27,761 bases of DNA, from contig JAEWJB010000036.1 in assembly GCA_023386795.1 (NCBI GenBank), forward strand, positions 1 through 27,761. The letters run 5' to 3'. The first letter of the stretch is position 1, and each line of letters starts with the position of its first letter. The notes under the pieces were generated by a model that saw only the letters and a program-made list of their open reading frames with translations, ran no database searches and was not told the origin of the DNA. Below, piece after piece: positions 23,265 to 27,761 of this stretch. Made by a program: the position numbers and the translations under genes. This DNA comes from Pseudomonadota bacterium. GTDB taxonomy: Bacteria; Pseudomonadota; Gammaproteobacteria; Xanthomonadales; Xanthomonadaceae.

Positions 23265-24865
23265 CGCGCCAATGCCTGCAGCGTGGCCAGCGCGTCGGCA
23301 TCGGCGGGACGCTTGTCGTGCCGCCAGCGCAGGATGCGCGGGAAACGTACCGCGATGCCGGACTTGTGCCGGCGGCTGGCATTCACCGCTTCGAAGCCCA
23401 GTTCGAACACCTGCTCGTGCGTGACCGCGCGTACCGGGCCGAACCGTTCGGTGGTGTGCGCGCGGATCCAGCGGTCCAGGTCGAGGATCTCGCGGTCGTC
23501 CAGACCCGAATACGCCTTGGCGACCGGCACCAGTTCGCCTTCGTGCCAGAGGCCGAAGGTGTAGTCGGTGTAGAGCGTGCTGCGTCGACCATGGCCGGCC
23601 TGTGCGTAGAGCAGCACGGCGTCGATGGTGAGCGGGTCGATCTTCCACTTCCACCAGTCGCCGCGCCTGCGGCCGGTGCGATAGGGCGAATCGGCGCGCT
23701 TGAGCATCAGGCCCTCGACGCCGCGCGCACGCGATTGTTCGCGAAGCGCGGCGGCGGCGTCCCAACTGTCGGCGGCCACCTGCGGCGAGGCCACCAGGTG
23801 CGGGTCGTCCAACGTGGCCAACGCCTGCTCCAGCGCTGCGCGCCGTTGGTGCAGCGGTTGTTCGCGCAGGTCCTCGCCGTCCCATTCCAGCAGGTCGTAG
23901 GCCACCAACCGCGCGGGGGCATCGGCCAGGGTCTTGGGCCCGGGGCGCAGGCGCGCGATGCGCGTCTGCAAGGCGGCGAACGGCATGGGCTGCGGCTCGC
24001 CCTGGCGCCAAGCCAGCAGCTCACCGTCGAGCACCGTGCCCGGCGGCAACGCCGCGGCGGCGCGTTCGATTTCCGGGAAGCGGCCGTCCAGTCGCTCTTC
24101 GCCGCGCGACCACAACGCGACATCCTCACCCCGTCGGATCAGCTGCAAGCGGATGCCATCCCACTTCCACTCCAGCAGCCACTGCGCCACCTCGCCCAGC
24201 GTGGCGGGATCTGCTTCCAGCGGAGAGGCGAGGAAGAACGGGTAGGGTTGCTGGCGGTCGGTTTCCAGCGTGTCGGTCGACAGCAGGCCGGACAGGAACT
24301 CGGGCGTCGGCCGCCACGTGCCGAGCATGCGCTGGGCGATGCGCGCGATGTCCACGCCGGAGAGTTCCGCCAGCGCCTGTTGCACCAGCCGCTGCGAGAC
24401 GCCCACGCGCAACGCGCCGGTCAGCAGCTTGTTGAATACCAGGCGCTGGTCGAAATCCAGCGTGCGCCACGCGGTCTCCACCACCGCGCGGCGCTGCGCT
24501 GGGTCGGTGTTGGCCACGGGCAGCAGGCGCTGCTCGATCCACGCCGACAGCGGCAGGTCCTCGGCGACGGTCGCCGGGTCGTCCAGCAGCAGCGCCAGGG
24601 TCTCGGCCAGGTCGCCGACGTGGTCGTAGCTGTCGGCCACCAGCCAGTCGTCGATGCCGGCCAGTGGTGCGATCCATTCGCGCAGCTCGGTGCTGCTGGC
24701 GATGCGCGTGCGCGCCCCGGCGATCTTGCCGCCGCTGAGCAGGTACAGGGCCCACGCCGCGTCGGCGGGCGGGGCGTCACGGAAATAACCGACCAGGGCA
24801 GCGCGCTTGTCGCCGGTGCCGGTGCTGCGGTCCAGCACCCGAAACAGGGCGGCGAAACGCTTCAA
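23261..24865 (-). CDS. ATP-dependent DNA ligase (repair-cluster LigC type)
   Basis: This 534-residue ATP-dependent ligase seals nicks through an enzyme-AMP intermediate. The adenylated lysine is Lys234 in motif I (EWKWDGIR). Motif III is VLDGE (278-282), motif IV EGLMLK (384-389), motif V WWKWK (404-408). The first 200 residues are the alpha-helical DNA-binding domain and the C terminus is an OB domain. The start is probably the TTG at 24865: family sequence begins there (KRFAALFRVLD), and it overlaps the small ORF stop (TTGA). An ATG at 25063 would add 66 residues without homology and with poorer codon usage. It acts with exonuclease, helicase and PdeM, not in replication, which uses NAD-dependent LigA. 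Confidence 0.92.
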   Translation of the reverse strand: MKRFAALFRVLDRSTGTGDKRAALVGYFRDAPPADAAWALYLLSGGKIAGARTRIASSTELREWIAPLAGIDDWLVADSYDHVGDLAETLALLLDDPATVAEDLPLSAWIEQRLLPVANTDPAQRRAVVETAWRTLDFDQRLVFNKLLTGALRVGVSQRLVQQALAELSGVDIARIAQRMLGTWRPTPEFLSGLLSTDTLETDRQQPYPFFLASPLEADPATLGEVAQWLLEWKWDGIRLQLIRRGEDVALWSRGEERLDGRFPEIERAAAALPPGTVLDGELLAWRQGEPQPMPFAALQTRIARLRPGPKTLADAPARLVAYDLLEWDGEDLREQPLHQRRAALEQALATLDDPHLVASPQVAADSWDAAAALREQSRARGVEGLMLKRADSPYRTGRRRGDWWKWKIDPLTIDAVLLYAQAGHGRRSTLYTDYTFGLWHEGELVPVAKAYSGLDDREILDLDRWIRAHTTERFGPVRAVTHEQVFELGFEAVNASRRHKSGIAVRFPRILRWRHDKRPADADALATLQALAR

Positions 24866-25050
24866 GCCGCAGGGCCGCCAGTTCGCCGCAAGGCCAGTGC
24901 GTGCACGGTGAAGCCGGCCAGATGCGGCGCCAAGGCCGGCGCGGGTGCGCAGCGCAATCGGAAGCCCAGCGCGGCGCGCCGGAACACCTTTCCACCGGCC
25001 AGCGGATGGCAGGGGCGCGTGCGCAAGCGGAACACGGGTGGGCGGTTCAT
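24862..25050 (-). CDS. Unrecognised 62-residue basic protein inside the repair operon
   Basis: I do not recognise this protein. The ATG overlaps the exonuclease stop (ATGA) and its TGA overlaps the ligase TTG start, so it fills the gap exactly. GGGGAAGAG ends 3 nt before the ATG, so the purine-rich core sits at an acceptable ribosome-binding distance. It begins MNRPPVFRLRTRPCHPLAGG and is rich in Arg, Ala and Pro, with about 12 Arg/Lys against no acidic residues. Two cysteines lie at 14 and 34. No membrane segment or repeats are visible. By hand count about 50 of its 62 codons end in G or C, against about 44 of 66 in the competing ligase-extension frame, which supports coding here. A nucleic-acid-binding helper is a guess; it could also be only a coupling spacer. 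Confidence 0.5.
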   Translation of the reverse strand: MNRPPVFRLRTRPCHPLAGGKVFRRAALGFRLRCAPAPALAPHLAGFTVHALALRRTGGPAA

Positions 25051-26045
25051 GTCTCTTCCCCATAAGCAGTGGTGAATGCTTCGGCAGCCACGTCGTGCTC
25101 GCGCAGGTGGCGCACCAGCGCGTCGGTGTTGCCATGCGTGGCGATGATCCGGCGTGCGCCGGTCTGGCCGATGGTGTGCAGCAGCGCGGGCCAGTCGGCG
25201 TGGTCCGAGATCACGAAGCCCCGGTCGTAGTTGCGGCGGCGGCGATTGCCACGCAGGCGCATCCAGCCCGAGGCGAAGCCTTGTTGTGCGCGACGAAAAC
25301 GGCGCAGCCACGCGCTGCCGGCCGCCGAAGGCGGCGCCAATACGAGCCGACCGGCGGTGTCCTGGCCACGTGGCTGTTCGGACACCGGTTCGGTTTCCAC
25401 CATCGCGATGCCCGCTTGGCGGTACACCTGGACGCCGGCCGCCACCGCGCCGTGCAGCAGCACGGGCGGTTCGCCGCGGCCGTCCAGTTCCGCCAGTACG
25501 CGCTGCGCCTTGCCCAGTGCGTAGCAGTACAGCACGGCGGTTTCCCCGCGCTCGGCGCAGGCATGGCGCCAGGTGACGATCTCGTCCACCACCGCGGCGG
25601 TATCGGGCCAGCGATAGACCGGCAGCGCGAACGTCGCCTCGGTGATGAACACATCGCACGGCACGGGCTCGAACGCGGCGCAGGTCGGGTCCGGCTGGCG
25701 CTTGTAGTCACCGGAGGCGACCCAGACCTGGCCGTCGGCCTCGATGCGCACCTGCGCCGAGCCCAGCACGTGCCCTGCCGGATGCAGCGAGACCTGCGCG
25801 CGGCCCAGCGTGAACGGCTCACCTGGCGCATGCGCGTGGTAGTCCTGTTCGCCCAGCCGCCAGCGCAGCACCGGAAGGCAGCTGTCCAGGCAGTCGTAGC
25901 GCCCCATGCCCGGGCGCGCGTGATCGCCGTGTCCGTGGGTGATGACCGCGCGCGGCACCGGTCGCCACGGGTCGATGTGGAAATCGCCCGCGGGGCAGTA
26001 AAGCCCCTCGGGTCGCATCACCACCAGCTCGCGCGTATCGTCCAT
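25047..26045 (-). CDS. Ligase-associated exonuclease, metallo-beta-lactamase/beta-CASP type
   Basis: This 332-residue protein is the Exo member of the ligase-associated cluster, related in fold to mRNA 3'-end processing nucleases and SNM1-type DNA nucleases. The zinc motif HxHxDH is His37-Gly-His39-Gly-Asp41-His42 (ITHGHGDHAR). Further metal-site segments are HPAGHVLGSAQV and ASGDYKRQPDPTC. The C terminus carries FVISDHADWPALL and IIATHGNTDALV, matching beta-CASP motifs. The ATG giving MDDTRELVV follows GAAGGA by 10 nt on the minus strand. It is the first gene of the operon and divergent from the aidB-like gene. Nuclease activity is inferred from the family. Confidence 0.92.
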   Translation of the reverse strand: MDDTRELVVMRPEGLYCPAGDFHIDPWRPVPRAVITHGHGDHARPGMGRYDCLDSCLPVLRWRLGEQDYHAHAPGEPFTLGRAQVSLHPAGHVLGSAQVRIEADGQVWVASGDYKRQPDPTCAAFEPVPCDVFITEATFALPVYRWPDTAAVVDEIVTWRHACAERGETAVLYCYALGKAQRVLAELDGRGEPPVLLHGAVAAGVQVYRQAGIAMVETEPVSEQPRGQDTAGRLVLAPPSAAGSAWLRRFRRAQQGFASGWMRLRGNRRRRNYDRGFVISDHADWPALLHTIGQTGARRIIATHGNTDALVRHLREHDVAAEAFTTAYGEET

Positions 26046-26097
26046 GGGGCTACTGTCCTTCCCGACGCGTGCAGGCGATGAGAACCCCCGCTTGACC

Positions 26098-26109
26098 GCG
26101 TGTACACGC
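26098..26109. promoter_or_regulatory. Perfect 12-bp palindrome, candidate operator between repair operon and aidB
   Basis: GCGTGTACACGC is a perfect palindrome in the 95-nt divergent region. On the plus strand TTGACC (26092-26097) abuts it and could be the -35 of the aidB-like gene, putting the palindrome in the promoter spacer; no good -10 follows. It does not match LexA boxes I know from this family. Regulator unknown. Confidence 0.4.
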
Positions 26110-26140
26110 CCTTGATCCTCGTCCATCGCGGGAGTCGCAC

Positions 26141-27761
26141 ATGCAGTCAACAGCCTTGCCTCCTTTCGAGACCCATCTCGTCGACAACCAGCCGCCGCCG
26201 TTCGCGCCGCGCGACCTGTGGGGCGATGACGTCGTGCTGCGCGAGGCGGTCGCGCGCGAAGGCGGCGAGGGCTTCCTGCCGGTGCTGGCGTCCTACGGTG
26301 CAATGGCGGGCGATGTGCTCTACCACCTGGGCTTCGACGCCAACCGCGACCGGCCGCGTCTGCGCACGCACGATGCGCACGGGCATCGCGTGGATGTCGT
26401 CGAATTCCATCCCGCGTACCACCAGCTGATGGACCTGGCCAAGCAGGGCGGGGTGGCGGGATTGTCCTGGCATGCCGGCTCGCCGGGCGCGCACGTCGCA
26501 CGCGCGGCGTTGAGCTATCTGCACCACCAGGCAGATGCCGGCACCAGTTGCCCGCTGACGATGACCCATGCCGGCATCGCGGTGCTGCGGCAGTCACCCG
26601 CGCTGGCCGAATGGGCGCGCGCCGCCGCCGCGCCGGCGTACGACCCGGCCGACGTGCCCATCGCTGCCAAGCGCGGCATCACGCTGGGCATGGGCATGAC
26701 GGAGAAGCAGGGCGGCTCTGACGTGCGCGCCAATGCCACCGTCGCCACGCCGCTGGCCGAGGCGGGCACCTATGCGCTGGTCGGCCACAAGTGGTTCTTC
26801 TCCGCGCCGATGTCCGATGGTTTCCTCGTGCTCGCCCAGGCGCCCGGCGGCCTGACCTGCCTGCTGATGCCGCGTCGCCTGGAAGACGGCCATCGCAACG
26901 CGTTCCGCCTGATGCGGCTGAAGGACAAGCTCGGCGACTGGTCCAACGCGTCCAGTGAAGTGGAGTTCTGCGGGGCCTGGGCGCGCCGCATCGGCGAGGA
27001 AGGGCGGGGCGTGGCCACCATCATCCCGATGGTGATGATGACGCGGCTGGACTGCATGCTCGGGGCCGCCGCCGAGATGCGCATGGCGCTGGCGCAGGCG
27101 CTGCACCACGCACGCCACCGGCGCAGCTTTGGCCGGCCGCTGGTCGAGCATCCGCTGATGGGCAACGTCCTGGCCGACCTGGCCATCGAGAGCGAAGCGG
27201 CCACCACGCTGGCGCTGCGCGTCGCGCGTGCGGTGGACCGCGCCGAGCACGATGCGGGCGAAGCGGCGTTCGCGCGCATCGCCACGGCGATCGGCAAGTA
27301 TTGGCTATGCCGGCGCGCGCCGTCCTTCGTCAACGAGGCGCAGGAATGCCTGGGCGGTGCGGGCTACGTCGAGGAATCGATGTTGCCGCGGTTGTATCGG
27401 CAGGCGCCGCTCAACTCGATCTGGGAGGGCAGCGGCAATATCCAGTGCCTGGACGTGTTGCGCGCACTGGGGCGCGAGCCGGCTTGTGGACAGGCATTGC
27501 TGCGCGAACTGGAGACGGTCGATATCGCACCGCCCGCGTATGCCGCCGCGGTGCAGCACCTGCGCGATACGCTGGCGCGCGGTACCGGTGAGTTCGATGC
27601 GCGCAGCGTGGTCGAACGCTGTGCGCTGGTGTTGCAGGCGGCGCTGTTGCTGCGTGCCGGCAGTCCGGCCGCGGACGCGTTCGTCGCCTCGCGGCTGGAT
27701 GGCCGCCACGGGTGGGCGATGGGGACCTTGCCCGACGCTGCGCCCGTGGACGGCCTGTTGG
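26141..27761 (+). CDS. aidB: AidB-like acyl-CoA dehydrogenase-fold protein (3' end beyond window)
   Basis: The frame is open from the ATG to the window end (540 codons), close to the 541 residues of E. coli AidB, so only the last few codons should be missing. GGGAG precedes the ATG by 6 nt. It opens QSTALPPFETHLVDNQPPPF, an AidB-like N terminus. Flavin and substrate motifs are GMGMTEKQGGSDV (183-195), GHKWFFSAPMSDGFLVLAQ, and NEAQECLGGAGYVEES followed by IWEGSGNIQCLDVLRAL with Glu429. The AidB C-terminal region proposed to bind DNA is present. E. coli AidB is an FAD protein of the Ada alkylation response with weak isovaleryl-CoA dehydrogenase activity. It is divergent from the repair operon. 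A plain acyl-CoA dehydrogenase is the alternative, but the motif set favours AidB. Confidence 0.88.
   Translation, partial: MQSTALPPFETHLVDNQPPPFAPRDLWGDDVVLREAVAREGGEGFLPVLASYGAMAGDVLYHLGFDANRDRPRLRTHDAHGHRVDVVEFHPAYHQLMDLAKQGGVAGLSWHAGSPGAHVARAALSYLHHQADAGTSCPLTMTHAGIAVLRQSPALAEWARAAAAPAYDPADVPIAAKRGITLGMGMTEKQGGSDVRANATVATPLAEAGTYALVGHKWFFSAPMSDGFLVLAQAPGGLTCLLMPRRLEDGHRNAFRLMRLKDKLGDWSNASSEVEFCGAWARRIGEEGRGVATIIPMVMMTRLDCMLGAAAEMRMALAQALHHARHRRSFGRPLVEHPLMGNVLADLAIESEAATTLALRVARAVDRAEHDAGEAAFARIATAIGKYWLCRRAPSFVNEAQECLGGAGYVEESMLPRLYRQAPLNSIWEGSGNIQCLDVLRALGREPACGQALLRELETVDIAPPAYAAAVQHLRDTLARGTGEFDARSVVERCALVLQAALLLRAGSPAADAFVASRLDGRHGWAMGTLPDAAPVDGLL

Noticed and set aside
23265..24011. 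Upstream extension of the helicase frame into the ligase gene
   Set aside because: The added sequence is a frame-shifted reading of the ligase. The ATG at 23264 overlaps the ligase stop and begins the conserved Lhr N terminus.
24866..25063. N-terminal extension of the ligase starting at the ATG at 25063
   Set aside because: The extra 66 residues lack family homology, have poor GC3 and no ribosome-binding site, whereas TTG at 24865 coincides with the start of conserved sequence.
26046..26140. LexA/SOS box between the repair operon and aidB
   Set aside because: I looked for CTGT-N8-ACAG, the TTAGTA-type box of Xanthomonas and GTTC-type repeats and found none convincing; only the GCGTGTACACGC palindrome stands out.
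26100..26429. A 109-codon plus-strand frame at the start of the aidB-like gene
   Set aside because: It overlaps the aidB-like frame, is Ser/Arg/Thr-rich without homology and lacks a ribosome-binding site.

Overview
The window looks like chromosomal DNA from a high-GC member of the Xanthomonadaceae/Lysobacteraceae (Xanthomonas, Stenotrophomonas, Lysobacter, Luteimonas and relatives). I infer this from the gene order rpoE-rseA-mucD-lepA-lepB-DUF4845-rnc-era-recO with no rseB between, from the REP-type palindromes built around GGCTTCAGCC, and from the protein sequences. No exact species can be named from sequence alone. I see no rRNA, tRNA, CRISPR array, prophage or insertion sequence.

Layout. 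145-1155: His-rich zinc-type CDF exporter, followed by a REP pair and a perfect bidirectional hairpin terminator. 1391-3454 (minus): fused enoyl-CoA hydratase/3-hydroxyacyl-CoA dehydrogenase. 3627-12340: a long plus-strand block starting with a sigma-E-type promoter that should be autoregulated, then rpoE, its membrane anti-sigma factor, a DegP/MucD-like protease with a lipobox, lepA, signal peptidase I, a DUF4845 membrane protein, RNase III, Era and RecO. 12344-13051 (minus): a receiver-Hpt phosphorelay protein. 13205-15037: rlmD and a CYTH protein. 15038-15406: a non-coding stretch with a second REP pair followed by an array of 24-bp tandem repeats. 15407-18505: a FrnE-like DsbA protein, then nagZ, hpt and mtnP, where MtnP would release hypoxanthine that Hpt can turn into IMP. 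18592-18798: cspA with a strong terminator. 18913-20169: an FAD monooxygenase.

20171-26045 (minus) is the most interesting part: the ligase-associated DNA repair cluster, transcribed as MBL/beta-CASP exonuclease, a 62-codon unrecognised small ORF, ATP-dependent ligase, Lhr-Core helicase, PdeM-type phosphoesterase. Every junction overlaps (ATGA, TTGA, ATGA, then an 11-nt overlap), so the five frames look translationally coupled. The small ORF fits exactly between exonuclease stop and ligase start, and I regard it as a candidate undescribed component.

26141 to the window end (plus) encodes an AidB-like acyl-CoA dehydrogenase-fold protein, divergent from the repair cluster and sharing a 95-bp intergenic region with a perfect 12-bp palindrome. 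AidB belongs to the alkylation-damage response in E. coli, so repair cluster and aidB may form one divergently controlled DNA-damage locus.

Start codons were chosen from ribosome-binding sites, overlaps and where family homology begins. Promoter and operator calls are by eye.
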